64,000 bases of DNA from Lamellibrachia satsuma (taxonomy: Eukaryota > Annelida > Polychaeta > Sabellida > Siboglinidae), in assembly GCA_033239005.1 (NCBI GenBank), contig BSQZ01000016.1, positions 47,531 to 111,530 of the forward strand, written 5' to 3'. Positions 20,880 to 32,248 of the stretch are shown one piece after another. How positions within the stretch are numbered: the stretch's first letter is position 1; the number at the start of each line of letters is the position of its first letter. Below the pieces are notes generated by a model, which worked only from the letters and a program-made list of their open reading frames with translations, was not told where the DNA came from and ran no database searches. The position numbers and the translations under genes are program-made.

Positions 20880-21543
20880 CTGAGTCATACAGTGTATTAT
20901 ATGTCATAGATGTCAACATTACCACTTTTGGGTGGGGAGATACCGCTTTTTCCCCTGGTCCTGCTTACCCGCTTTTTTGACAAAATGTCGTGGTTTTGTT
21001 TTTTTTTTCAAAAACAAACATTCACAGTAAAATTAATCTATATGTTGCGCACAAGGCCATTCAAGACACGTTACTTCTTTGGCCTCCTCATTGCAAAGGA
21101 GAACGACATCAATTGAGACCCGTAAATAATAACACATGAAAACCCACGAAAAGTGACAAATGTTAAGTGGAGTAGGGTGTTTCCGACTTTTCATTAGCAT
21201 TTTCCCACTTTTACATGAACAAATGTTGACACCCATGTGATACTCAAGTTGTTCTACATTGTCTATGCTCAATGTCTAGGCCTACGCTGCAATGTAATTA
21301 TCACGTGATAGCAGATGTAACTTATGAAGTAATAACAAACATACGGTGTGACGTGACGTTATTGCACTGTGATACCTCGCTGACATTTACACCACAATTT
21401 TTTTATTTAAAATTAAACTATTGATGGACAATTTCCATTATATTACCCATTATGCAGCATATGGAATGATTCTCAAGAGTGCATGCATGCGGGCGTGCAT
21501 GCGTGCGTGCGATAATTTTACCTGTCATGGTAAATAACATATT

Positions 21544-21662
21544 ATGTTGATTATTAATAACTGTTTAACCTTTTGTTGATTATTAATAACTGTTTAACCA
21601 TTTGTTGATTATTAATAACTGTTTAACTTTTTGTTCATTATTTATAACTGTTTAACCTTTTG
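21544..21662 (+). repeat. 28-bp tandem repeat, four copies
   Basis: Units of TTGATTATTAATAACTGTTT plus AACCTTTT; the last is diverged. It lies downstream of the VPS9 gene stop. Confidence 0.88.
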
Positions 21663-21717
21663 GCAAGACACTGTGCTTAGAACGTAGTGCTGCCTGTCCT
21701 ATGTGTGGTGTCTATTA

Positions 21718-22400
21718 CGAAGAATGTAATTGATACAGATAGATGTGTTAAATTATAATCATAATAAATATGAAATCTTGCCTAATGCCATAGTGTTTGC
21801 TACATCATGTACAAGTTTACATCATTTACATGTGAATGTGTGATGTTTATGTTTGAAACTGTGTGATGTTTATGTTTGAAACTGTGTGATGTTTATGTTT
21901 GAAACTGTGTGATGTTTATGTTTGAATATATGACTGCAACGATGGGAATGTCATTGATAGATACAGATGGTTCAATTAAAATAATAATAAACATGAAATC
22001 TTGCCTACAGACGCAGGTTACTATGTCATGTAAACGCAAGATTTCATGTTTATTATTATATATATATATCTGATGTTAATGTTTGCAGTTTTAATATAAT
22101 ATGAATGCAACGATGGTAGTGTCATTGATAGAAATAGATGGGTTAAATTATAATAATAGATATGAAATTTTGCCTAGTGCTATACTGGTTACTACATCAT
22201 ATATAAGTTTACATAATTGATATAATTTATGAATGTGTGTGTGATTTTTATGTTTACAGTCGGAATTTATTAATGTAATCATTAGTATGAAGATCATACA
22301 AAACTTGCCTAGTGCCGTGCAGAGTGATTACTATGTCGTGTTTACAAAAAGTATTACATGAATGAGTGTAATGTTTACAGTTTGAATATATGAATGTAAT
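21718..22400 (+). repeat. Degenerate long tandem repeat with AATAAATATGAAATCTTGCC core
   Basis: Three to four units of 140-220 bp, each with GATAGATATAGATG-like, AATAAATATGAAATCTTGCC and GTTTATGTTTGAA-like parts. Nested within are four 23-bp units (GTGTGATGTTTATGTTTGAA) at 21,837-21,925 and an inverted repeat at 21,981-22,061. A similar set lies at 40,500-40,930 in block 2. Confidence 0.75.
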
Positions 22401-22760
22401 GATGGGTATAAAGTTCACGGGTAGACTGTTCGGGCGTGCATGCGTGTGTGCGTGCGTGTTGTCTATGTATGCACTAACTGCCATGTTTGCCATTTATATA
22501 ATAATTATTTATTACATATGTAGTTGTTACTGATGTCTACGCGCTGTCCATTGTGACATACACTGTCCCGCATGATGTGACGTCCAAGGCAATAATCGGT
22601 ATCGCACAGTTATAAATAACAATGCGATATCAGCACGCGCGCTGAACAATTAATTCAAATGGCGTGCGCCGTATGATGCGTAACTTACCGTTTTATTGCG
22701 TTATATGTGTTAGTTGTGAACCCATATAATAAATACCCTATCAAACAATGATGGGTTTTA

Positions 22761-22828
22761 TGCATGTGTTGCTGTTGAATGTTGTATTGTGGTCGCAGGC
22801 TTGCTTAATGCAACATTCTAAAACCCAA
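22761..22828. repeat. Imperfect hairpin, block 1 partner of 41,193-41,265
   Basis: TTGAATGTTGTAT pairs with ATGCAACATTCTAA around a loop. The block 2 version is nearly perfect; this one has several mismatches. Confidence 0.55.
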
Positions 22829-23881
22829 TGTCGTTCAGTGAGTTTAGAGTATTGAATATGTATGCATGGATTAAAGTGTTGTTGTTTTTCATGAATAAAT
22901 TACATATATGATGATACAGTGTCATGTGTGCAATTGAATGTAACGTAGCATAGCAATGGAGCAGCACTAGTCGTTGAACGGCGGACTCTCAACTGGGGTG
23001 GATCACTTTTTGAACAGGCAAATTGGTCTATTTGAAGACAATAACACTTATAATGTGCAGAAAGTAAATCTTTTGGTTGTCTAATAGCGTACGACTGTGT
23101 CCGTGACAGTTAACATTGCCACTAATGGAGAAATAAATAATGACCCGTCCCCAGACAGAGAATGCAGAGAGATAATTTACTTCGTCAGTACTACGGTGTA
23201 TCGTAACTGCTTCTGGGTGCATCTCGATGTTTGTTGGGCTACAACTAATTGTATCGTAGAGCTAATACAAAAGCGAACAACATAACACCTCTTGAAAGGG
23301 TGTATTTATGCAATCAACAACACAACGCATATATAGAGCTATGAAAAAGCCAAATAATGACGTTTATTGTGGGGATTAAGTGTAAGCCCACTTTCAAAGA
23401 AATGTAAAACAAAGAAATATGGGCTCCACAAACCAACGCCAGGCTGACTACGCCCAATGCGAGCCTCCTGGACGTCGGGTTCAATAGAGCCTACATTTCA
23501 ACACATAAAGCAGTAGCAGTATTCCTAGAACAAATAAAAGAAGCAGTGGCATTACTATTGTCATGGAACATCCTTAAACCAAATAGCATAATGCCCTACA
23601 TGCTATCACGCAGTCTATGAATACAACTACCTGCTTAAAAATACACTAGCTCTAACTGGAATAACTACAAAGGTAGGGCCAATTCGCCACCGGTCACCGA
23701 CACATGCGACCACCCCACCACTCATTGTTTCTGTGCTAAAGCTGGGAGAAACAACATGCCACTGAATGCTGTTGTCTGGCCCCTATTGTCCTATCAATTG
23801 ACAGGAAGTGACGTAGAAATTGACTGTGAGTGTCATTGGGCATTATCATATTTCTGAACTGCTGACATGGTGACAATGACT

Positions 23882-23912
23882 ACACCTGTTAGCATCAGCA
23901 GGTGTATATAAG
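23882..23912 (+). promoter_or_regulatory. Inverted E-box pair and TATA box, small-gene copy 1
   Basis: ACACCTG ... CAGGTGT, an inverted pair of E-boxes (CACCTG/CAGGTG) with about ten bases between, runs directly into TATATAAG at 23,905. The start codon is 74 nt after the TATA box. The same arrangement precedes copies 2-4. Confidence 0.75.
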
Positions 23913-23978
23913 CCGTGATAATGATAAGTCAATCACAAATATTATCCTTTTGACGAGAAAACATCCACCGCTACCAAG

Positions 23979-24254
23979 ATGATGGACGAAGCTTTCTTTG
24001 AGAAAGTGCTCTCTCAGATCAACGACAGGTTTGCGTACACATGTCGCTAGGTGGCGCTCATCAACAGCGAGTTGGAGGCTCTGAGAGTACGCTACGAACG
24101 CGCCGAGAAGAACAGGGAGAGGGCGTTCTTGTACAGCCAGCGACTGCGTCTGATTGTACTCGAGGGCACGCGCACCATGTTCTACGAGTACGCGACTGCG
24201 TGTTCCGACAGATTAGCCTCGCTGCACGAAGAAATGATTCTCACTGGTACTTAA
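23979..24254 (+). pseudogene. Small intronless gene, copy 1, broken by a stop
   Basis: Same start (ATG ATG GAC GAA GCT) and same body as the intact copies, but the codon for Gln in CRQVALIN is TAG here (24,048-24,050), ending translation after 23 codons. Downstream of the stop the frame is still open and conserved to EEMIL, then ends at TAA, with the acidic tail replaced by a CA microsatellite. A single base change plus loss of the tail suggests recent decay. Function unknown; see the copy at 45,395. Confidence 0.8.
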
Positions 24255-24261
24255 CTACCGC

Positions 24262-24283
24262 TACACACACGCGCACGCCCGCG

Positions 24284-24326
<43 letters not shown>

Positions 24327-24328
24327 AC

Positions 24329-24376
<48 letters not shown>

Positions 24377-24402
24377 GCACGCACGCACACACACACACAC
24401 GA
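24262..24402. repeat. CA/GCAC microsatellite
   Basis: About 140 bp of CA repeats with CGCA interruptions, directly after small-gene copy 1. Confidence 0.95.
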
Positions 24403-24459
24403 AGTTTCCCAGGCACGGTCGACTGTAACAACTAGTCCCGTAAGCTGGCAATTATAAAT

Positions 24460-26150
24460 TAGACAGACATTTCATTCACGATATTATTCTGCATACCAAA
24501 AACAGTTTTTGGTGGTTAAAAAGTATTTTTTTCTCCACATTTCGTTAATTTCGTTTTTTTAACTCCCGATTTTTGGATAGTGTGTCTGCTGGTGGACTTC
24601 CAACTAATTACTGTCGGTGGTATATCCATGTGTGTGCTACGTTTTCGTAAAACGCCTCTGTAACAACTTTACCCTGTATGCAACTAGCCCCGGTCTTTCC
24701 TACATTTTTTTTCACGTTCCAAATTCAAACTAAAATGTGCGCAAAACTAAACAGCTCCCTGTATATTAAAATATTAAAGCCTTTGTGATACATCATGGCG
24801 TGGCTGTTTCGTGATAAGCATATTCAGAGAAGTTCCCGAAAAGTTTCCATTGTGTGTGATGTGTTAATATTTAGAGCACATTTGCGTTGAACGCACGGGC
24901 AAAGTTAATGTTTTATATATACATCTGCGTTAGAGCTTTTACATTATGGCAATGACAGTCGCTCGCAGTAGCTTTGTATTGGGTGCGTTTACAAAAATTA
25001 AAACCGTATGTCATGCACACAGAGCTAATCAAGTGGACATCTTCGTGTACTTGGGCGGAACATAGTGTAAGGAGGGAGGACGTAGCGAGGAGGCACAGGT
25101 GATGTTGCATGAAGGAGCAACATCATGGATGGAGAAGGGTAGATGGTGTTATGTGGGACCGATATTTGAAGAAACTGCTTATGGATTCTGAACACTTGCA
25201 CTGACAGAGAGACAGGAGAAGTTACAGGTAGCACGGAAGAACTAGGTTCAGAGTATCTGTAGAGAGAAACGAGAAGGACTTAAGAGAAGAGATCGGACTG
25301 AAGAAACACGTGAGGACGAAGAAACACGTGAGGACGAAGAAACACGTGAGGACGAAGAAACATGTGAGGACGAAGAAACACGTGAGGACGAAGGTGTGTC
25401 ATGTTAACTGTTGTTTATTGGGCTCTGTTTTTTTTTTTGTTTAAGAAATCTTTGACAAAAGTTCCAAAGCGCCCAGGAAATTCCATAAACGTCACCAATG
25501 GCAAAAGTTACAGCTGCGTCACTGCGTCACTGCAACAGAAGGGCGCGACAGATTGAGGATTGCATTGTGAAAGCCTTTCGTTGAAAGGTTCAGTTAAACT
25601 TTGCTGCGAAAATCTTTGATGTGTTTTTTTTCTAAGTGTTCACTGATTTGCTGCATGTTGGTGTTTCATTAAATGTGTCGTGTATTTCCTTAGTTAGTTG
25701 TACCGTTCGTGGCACCGCCAATGCCTCTCAATATTTGTACCGTTCTTGGCACCGTCAATGCCTACCAATATTTTCGGGCAACAGCCAACGCTTTCATTGA
25801 CAATGTATAGATAATGCAATAACATTTCAATAGCATTAAAAGTAACCACTAATACACATGTGGAAGACAACATTTCTTTATTGCTAAAGCAAAAGCCAAA
25901 CAAATTTAAACAGACAAAACATAATACAGCCAATTAATGCTCGTCATCATTGATATAATTTCCCCAACAAGAGCTGAAAGATATTGTCATGGATAAAAGC
26001 CAAACAAATATGAAATCTTGCCTAATGCCATAGCAGATTAAGCTCGTGCCTTACAAATAACTATTAGATGTGGTCTTTCGTCTTATGAACATTTGAATTC
26101 ATTTGAGCAATTTTTTTGCAATTTGCCTTGCCAAAATGTACCAAAATTAT
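24460..26150. other. No gene recognised; one short 18-bp repeat
   Basis: Includes five units of GAAGAAACACGTGAGGAC at about 25,299-25,396. A segment at 24,490-24,720 resembles 44,770-44,985 (TTTTTGGTGGTTAAAAAGTA and the GCAACTAGCCCCGGTCT piece), so this is flanking sequence of the small-gene repeat unit. Nothing else recognised. Confidence 0.55.
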
Positions 26151-26157
26151 GGAATCA

Positions 26158-26450
<293 letters not shown>

Positions 26451-26551
26451 TGTGTGTATATGTGTACATCATTTTTTATTGATTCATGTTGCCGATTTAA
26501 TGAGAAAACTACATGAAACAATACAATTATATAACGTGTGTGTATTATATA

Positions 26552-26641
26552 TGTGTGCGTGCGTGCGTGCGTACGTGCGTGCGTACATGCGTGCGTACGT
26601 GCGTGCGCGCGCGCGTGCGTGCGTGCGTGCGTGCGTGTGTC
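26552..26641. repeat. GTGC/GTAC microsatellite
   Basis: Tetranucleotide GTGC repeat with GTAC interruptions. Confidence 0.95.
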
Positions 26642-26699
26642 TTCTACGTCACGAATTGTTATCACCTTCAGGGCAAAACTTTTATTCGTAAATAATGAT

Positions 26700-27281
26700 A
26701 GCTTAGATGATCCGAAATAAACCCTTGCCTAGTTCACGTTACGAAACTTCATCTTTAAAAAAAAATTGTAAATGTAACCTGTAGTTTTCTTCATTTTGTA
26801 ACTGAAATGGTCGCGTCGGTCGCATATTTTTGCCGACCCTCCAGCACCGACATGTATTTTCGTGAAAGGTTAAAACTTTCAACCGTCGTAAGTTCTACCT
26901 ACATTTTACACAGGTCTTTTTCGTGGAATGTTGAGTGAACGTTTCGGCTTCTAGTGTTTACAATTAATTTATGAGAATTTTAATCAAGTGAGGGTCTTTC
27001 TGACGAAGATGATATAAGACAAAATTCATCAAGAACCACCCTCATATAATCCCCTCCTGGATTATCAAGCAACAAATGTTGTCGCGGTCAATATTGGATT
27101 TAGATAGTTGAAAGTTCGTAGAACGGCTCTGAATTCAGAAAACACAAAACAGGTAAATTAATTTCATTGTACCTCATTTAATAGTTGTAATAAAAATGTC
27201 TAGCAATTTTGCGAACTTCTGAATGAATATATTTTGAGTTACGTTCAATATTCTCACAGATGTTGTTAGACAAAAAAATTG
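26700..27281. other. No gene recognised
   Basis: Mixed sequence with no domain-bearing frame, tRNA or obvious repeat. Confidence 0.4.
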
Positions 27282-27356
27282 TTGGACTCTAGATAAGCCA
27301 ATGGCTTCATTGTCAATTTGCATTGGATGGCGATCTTGTAAAACTTGGTTGAATTG
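27282..27356 (+). mobile_element. CR1-like LINE 3' tail fragment
   Basis: Contains TTGTTGGACTCTAGATAAGC and GGCGATCTTGTAAAA, the 3' end signature. Same orientation as copy 1, separate from the inverted piece that follows. Confidence 0.7.
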
Positions 27357-27427
27357 TGCGTGTGAAAGTTTGGATTACACACAAAGAAACATGTCCGCCA
27401 CTTACTGAGAAGTCGTTATTGGATACG

Positions 27428-27697
27428 TTCATGTTAACATTTTAACAAGATTTTAACAAGATTGCCATCCCAAACAACAAGTTCCAGATGGCAACTGGAC
27501 AAGGAAGCCATTGGCTTATCGAGAGTACAACAATTTTATCATCTATGTGTAGCCCGCCCTTATCAAATATCTGTCAATTCTATGTTTAAACAAATTCACA
27601 CTACTAGCATTAACACAATCATTTGGCAGTTTGTTCCATTCATTTATCAGCCTCTGTGAGAACTACTTTCTCATGTCCAACCTACACTGTTCCTTAT
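27428..27697 (-). mobile_element. CR1-like LINE copy 2, 3' segment (inverted relative to its body)
   Basis: Reverse complement of the copy 1 3' end, from about copy 1 position 8,956 to the terminal ATCTTGTTAAA, which is doubled here (TTTTAACAAGATTTTAACAAG on the plus strand). It joins directly to the plus-strand body at 27,698. This is the layout expected from twin priming. Confidence 0.85.
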
Positions 27698-28080
27698 GGG
27701 GGATTCCATCATTAGGAAAGTGGATAAAATTGTAAATAGAGGAGATGACATAACAGTATGCCTACCAGGGGCAAAAGTAGAGGATATAGCAGAGAAGGCA
27801 GGACAGGTCATGGGTGGTGGCACGGGAGGTGCTGTTCTCGTGCATGTGAGAACGAACAATGCAGAGGAGGGAACGTCATCCATCGTTGGTAAGTACAGGA
27901 GGTTGATCAAGACACTTAAAGAGGCACGAGTTGGGCAGATCGTATTGTCGGGGATATTACCAATAATGGGAGGCAGGGGTGAGGAATATAGGAACTGTAG
28001 AAGGATGGCGACCAACACACAGGTACAGAAGATATGTATGGAGGAGGGAGTAGGCTTCGTAGACATGTGGTTAATGTGGG
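27696..28080 (+). pseudogene. LINE ORF1 SGNH-esterase-like region
   Basis: Reads GDSIIRKVDKIVN (block I, catalytic Ser in GDS) and later VHVRTNN, where the family's usual G-T-N is altered to R-T-N, then KYRRLIKTLKEA and VGFVDMW. Esterase domains of this kind are known in CR1-type ORF1 proteins. The region is cut short and joined to the endonuclease part by a deletion near 28,083. Confidence 0.75.
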
Positions 28081-28086
28081 GTAATT

Positions 28087-29679
28087 TTGTATATTAAAGA
28101 ATCTATCCAAGCATATGAAATTACACTGAAAAGTGAAGCAGATTGTGTGGAAGCAATTTGGTGTAACATAGTTACCAGGAACTCAACATTAACAATAGGA
28201 GTAGTTTATCGTAGTCCTAACATAGGACAAGAGGAAGATGTAAAATTACAAAAGGCGATAAGGGAGGTGAGCAAGGGAGAATGTGTTATAATGGGTGATT
28301 TTAACCATGGCCATATACAATGGGAATCATTAGAGAGTGCTGGAGGGGACGACCATCAGTTTCTACTTCTAACACAGGATTGTTTCCTTACTCAACATGT
28401 CTTGGAACCAACCAGAGGTGGGAATGTGTTAGATTTAATTTTGTCTTCTCAAAATGAATTAGTTGACAATGTTAAAGTACACGAACCTTTGGGTTCAAGT
28501 GACCATAACCAAATCCATTTTAATATAAAAGTAAAGACAGGGAATACATATAAAAAACAATGGAGGAGGAACTTCAACAAAGGCAAATATAAAGTGATGA
28601 GAACATATCTAGCAAATATAGATTGGAATAACTTGCTGAAGAACAAGACAGCAACAGAATGCTGGACTTGTTTAACATATGAGATTGAGGGCATTATTGA
28701 GAAATTTACTCCATTAAGAAAACAAGGGAAAAGATCCAGGAAAAAACACCTGTCAAAAGAAGCTATTAGAAAAATTGCTCACAAACAGATGCTGTGGAAG
28801 GTCTATAAACACACTGGAAATGTAGAAGACTACACAAACTACAAAGAGGCACTTAACCTAGCTACAACTGAAATTATAAAATCTAAAAGAACCTTTGAAA
28901 AAAAATTGGCAGGTAATATAAAAAATGACAGCAAGAGTTTCTATGCTTATGTAAGGAGTAAACAGAAAGTTCGAGATAAGGTCGGACCACTGGAAAACAA
29001 CAGTGGAAACATATTTTCAGACGCGTTTCAAATGGCAGAGGTCCCCAATGAGTATTTCAGCTCAGTTTTTACCACAGAAGATATCAGCTCACTTCCAGTT
29101 CCATTTAATAAATTTGAGAGCAATAAATCAGAACATTTAGGGCAGTTATTTGTAACTCTTGAAATGGTAGCAAAGAAAATTAAGAAGATGAAAGATAATA
29201 AATCACCTGGAGTTGATGGGATACCACCAAAACTGCTAAAGGAAATTGTTGATCAAATTAGTACACCACTTGCAAACTTATTTAACTTGTCACTAGAAGA
29301 AGGAATAGTTCCTTCAGAATGGAAAGAAGCAAACATTACGCCGCTATTTAAGAAGGGATCGAGGAACAAGCCAGAAAATTACAGACCAGTGAATTTAACA
29401 TCAGTTGTGTGTAAATTACTCGAAACATTAATTAGAGACCACATGGTGGAATTCCTTGTAAAACATAAATTAATAAATACATGTCAACATGGATTCCTAA
29501 AAGCAAGGTCATGTCTAACCAATCTCTTATGTTTTTTAGAAGAAATTACAAAGTGGGTAGATGACGGGTCACTAGTGGATGTTGTCTACTTATATTTTCA
29601 GAAAGCTTTCAAAAAAGTGCCACATCAAAGATTGTTACTTAAACTAAAAGCCCATGGTATAGGCAATGTAATCAACTAG
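28087..29679 (+). pseudogene. LINE ORF2, endonuclease and RT (copy 2)
   Basis: The endonuclease part has IMGDFNHGHIQW, VLDLILSS and [11 protein letters not shown], the C-terminal motifs of the APE-type endonuclease. RT block 0-A follows, but block A reads YLYFQKAFKKVP, so the catalytic Asp is Tyr. A TGG-to-TAG change at about 29,677 ends the frame, and the block B region has a deletion near 29,780. The element is dead. Confidence 0.85.
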
Positions 29680-30293
29680 ATAGAAAAGTGGCTTACACAC
29701 AGAAGACAGAGAGTAATAGTAGATGGTGAGATTTCAAACTGGAAATCTGTTTTGAGTGGGGTACCACAGGGATCTGTTTTTAATATATATAAATGTATTA
29801 GGCCAAATTTGCTATACAGAAAGGTTACTAATGTTAACCAAAGTTTAATATTTGCAGATGACACAAAAGTATTCAGAAAGGTTACTAATGATACAGATAA
29901 CCAAAGTTTACAGGATAATCTGGAAAAAAATAGTTAAATGGTCAGAAAAATGGCAAATGTTATTCAATTTTGGGAAGTGTAAATGTATACACATAGGACA
30001 TGGAAATATGGACGAGGAATATAAAATGGGGATGCTGTACTAGGTAGAACCACACAAGAAAAGGATTTAGGAGTAACATTTAATGCTGACATGAAAGTTT
30101 CAGAGCAATGTGGGATTGCTGCTTCGAAAGGAAATCAAATTCTAGGGCTAATTAGGAGAACTATCACGTATAAGGAGAAACATCTAATTGTCCCCCTGTA
30201 CAAAGCAATAGTTAGACCACATTTGGAATATTGTATTCAAGCATGGAGGCCATATCGTAAAAAAGACATAGATAAGCTAGAAAGAATACAACG
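29680..30293 (+). pseudogene. LINE ORF2, RT C-terminal remnants (copy 2)
   Basis: Pieces of the same protein in shifted frames: SGVPQGSV, then a rearranged stretch with a duplicated RKVTN segment, [11 protein letters not shown], and finally [18 protein letters not shown]. Similarity ends at 30,293. Confidence 0.82.
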
Positions 30294-30656
30294 GGAGGGC
30301 CGTCCGGTGCTACCATTACCTATCCCTAGCATAGCAATAGTAGCATAGCGAAGTAGCAGTTAAGATATAGTAAGTGCTTCTATGCAGTGCTCGCTATGGG
30401 AGCTAGTCGCTTTTTTTCTTCTAAAGGGCTACAGCGCCACCTGGTGGCGCTGTAGCACTATAAAAAAGTTCTGCTGAGAGGGGACTTTTTGAAAAGGAAA
30501 TATAGCACATAGTAAGTGCTTCTATGCAGTGCGAGCCAAGGGAAGCTAGGTGGCTCCACTGGTACCGTTAGCAGTGGAGCACAACTAGCTCCCATAGCGA
30601 GCACTGCATAGAAGCACTTACTATGTGCAATAGTAGCATAGCGAAGTAGCAGTTAA
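30294..30656. repeat. Left palindromic terminal region of the parvovirus-like element
   Basis: Contains the perfect palindrome CTACAGCGCCACCTGGTGGC GCTGTAG at about 30,429-30,455, and an arm (TAGTAAGTGCTTCTATGCAG) whose inverse lies near 30,600-30,623, enclosing a second hairpin with GGCTCCACTG / CAGTGGAGC. TAGTAGCATAGCGAAGTAGC occurs at both 30,338 and 30,631. Parvoviral telomeres of this kind prime replication by the NS nuclease. Confidence 0.85.
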
Positions 30657-32118
30657 CCCCCCGGCACAGGTCACGCCACATGGCAGGGTTCAGGGGTTTT
30701 TTGGCAAGTTTCAAAAAACCAGCTGGTTGACCGAATTTGTAATGAAACATTCTGGAAGCAAAAGCTGCCTTTTCTGCCGCACCGCCATCCTGCCAAAATG
30801 GATAATTGGCAGTAATGGCGATGGGAATTCTGGTAATTTTGGCGGCACCCTTGTTTTTTACGGAGACTTCCGTTGGTGTGCCTTCTGCGAGTAATTTCAA
30901 AGTTTGCAGATTTTCGTTCGTGAAGGAAGGTTCTTCAATCAAAGCAAAACTTGCCTTCACGAGTTCCATGAATGGAAACGAAGACGTTCCCTGGCATGTG
31001 GCGCTGTATTTGTACATTGCCACCAATGATCTGATCACATAACTCTTGCCACTATTTGGCACACCGTGTAGGAAAACCATATTGGTTTTCGGCTGCGCGA
31101 AAGTGACGAGTCGCCACATGTCATCTACGAAAGCATTGAAGCTAATGTCATGATGTTGGAGCAGGTGTTTGAACAGTCTGAGTGACGCGTCCACGTTCAG
31201 ATATTTGTCAGACTCGGTGAATTTTGACCAGTTCATGTTGGTGTAAAGTTGTCGGAATCCCTGCATTTGCTCCATCGCCTGGTCTACAGCAAATACTTTG
31301 CTGCAGACGGAGTCAAAGTAAGGGTGAGTTAAGGCCTTTTCGAACGTGGACGTGTCGTTGGCTCGTAGTGCACCGTCTACCAGATCTTCTCTACAAGTGT
31401 GACCGTATGTAGTGACAAGAAATTTCAGGTATTTGTAGAGATTCATGGTCTTGCCAGACGGTAGTGTAAATTCGTACTTGGTGTTGGCTTTGGTTGTTGT
31501 GGCGTCAGACGTGGAACTGCCAGGCTGATTGAGTTCGACTGGTCGTTCAACGTGAGGCCGGAACACCCAAGCCGCAAATTGTCGCATGGTTGGATCTTTT
31601 GGAACGCGCCAAGTGATCCGGGGTTCTTGGGCCAAATAGTTAGCCCATGATCCCGGATACTTGGTGGTTTGTGTTGGTGGTATGGTGCTGTGTCGTGCGA
31701 CTGCTTTGTACAGTGCGCAGACGCCATTCCAGACTGTGTCAACCCCTGCCCTGAAATGAGACACCCAGGTGAGATGAAAGTGTTCGTAACGTGACCATGG
31801 TCGTTTGTCACTACACATGTCCGGGCCATGATACACAACATGAACATCACGTCGTTGTATGAACGAAAGCAGTTTTGCGCTGGCTGCATCTATATCTGGC
31901 ACTTGTGTTGGCGCGTTACTTTCATGGACATTCAGTATGTCAAGCGAACGGTAGTTGGTTGAAATCTCGATTTGTGGAATTTGCGTGTCAGCCATTTGTG
32001 TACGGATTGTGTCGACCATGCGTTGTTCTTCAATGGTCCACTTGTCATCATTGTACGTACCAGGCACGTGAAGTTGAAATTGGTCCGCACATAACCATGG
32101 GTACACGGCCTGGTACAT
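30568..32118 (-). CDS. Parvovirus-like NS (Rep) protein: HUH nuclease and SF3 helicase
   Basis: 516 codons. NS proteins nick and unwind the viral ends during rolling-hairpin replication. Visible from the N-terminus: a possible HUH motif HFHLTW near residue 123, then an SF3 helicase with Walker A GVPNSGKS near residue 360, Walker B FALIEEP near residue 395, and KITRIPIAITANYPFW (motif C, sensor Asn) near residue 430. The order and spacing fit parvoviral NS. It is shorter than most (typically 550-800), and the last 30 or so residues are read from the terminal palindrome, so the original C-terminus is probably lost. No stops or frameshifts inside. It begins 131 bp after the end of VP; a TATA-like TTATAAATT and a possible splice acceptor lie just upstream. 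Family call is firm; genus is not determined. Confidence 0.88.
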   Translation of the reverse strand: MYQAVYPWLCADQFQLHVPGTYNDDKWTIEEQRMVDTIRTQMADTQIPQIEISTNYRSLDILNVHESNAPTQVPDIDAASAKLLSFIQRRDVHVVYHGPDMCSDKRPWSRYEHFHLTWVSHFRAGVDTVWNGVCALYKAVARHSTIPPTQTTKYPGSWANYLAQEPRITWRVPKDPTMRQFAAWVFRPHVERPVELNQPGSSTSDATTTKANTKYEFTLPSGKTMNLYKYLKFLVTTYGHTCREDLVDGALRANDTSTFEKALTHPYFDSVCSKVFAVDQAMEQMQGFRQLYTNMNWSKFTESDKYLNVDASLRLFKHLLQHHDISFNAFVDDMWRLVTFAQPKTNMVFLHGVPNSGKSYVIRSLVAMYKYSATCQGTSSFPFMELVKASFALIEEPSFTNENLQTLKLLAEGTPTEVSVKNKGAAKITRIPIAITANYPFWQDGGAAEKAAFASRMFHYKFGQPAGFLKLAKKPLNPAMWRDLCRGVNCYFAMLLLHIVSASMQCSLWELVVLHC

Positions 32119-32131
32119 ATTGATACCTCGC

Positions 32132-32146
32132 TCTGTAATTTATAAC
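32132..32146 (-). promoter_or_regulatory. Possible NS splice acceptor and TATA-like site
   Basis: On the minus strand GTTATAAATTACAG ends at 32,133, 15 nt before the NS start codon. It may serve as a TATA box for NS or as a 3' splice site. The exon that would follow enters NS with two bases before a codon boundary, which fits the donor at 34,018. The upstream tract is A/T-rich and not very pyrimidine-rich. Confidence 0.4.
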
Positions 32147-32248
32147 ATTTCTATTATTTCTATAATAATACGTATACACGCATATAATTGTACTATAGAA
32201 TATGTCACTGCAATATATCTTCTGGCTCTTCTTACGGGTTCTGAAAAA

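Larger units (their letters stand above)
18253..24245 (+). repeat. Segmental duplication, block 1
   Basis: Similarity to 37,017-42,850 begins at AATACCTGTAAATATACAG and continues collinearly, with indels, through exons 17-19 of the VPS9 gene, the region of long AT-rich repeats and hairpins at 21.5-22.8 kb, and the small TATA-driven gene. Block 2 has acquired a SINE and lost other pieces. Confidence 0.85.
27698..30293 (+). mobile_element. CR1-like LINE copy 2, body (5' segment)
   Basis: Runs from the ORF1 esterase region through the endonuclease and RT to the position equivalent to copy 1 nucleotide 8,741, then stops abruptly at the parvovirus-like element. About 215 nt of LINE sequence lie between this point and the start of the inverted 3' segment and are missing. 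Confidence 0.88.

Noticed and set aside
30091..30348. LINE-virus fusion protein across 30,293
   Set aside because: The frame runs by chance from dead LINE sequence into the viral terminal repeat; both parts are non-functional there.
31443..31889. Minus-strand 148-codon frame inside NS, a possible NS2-like product
   Set aside because: Parvoviruses can have overlapping NS products, but there is no visible motif or clear start here, so it is not supported.
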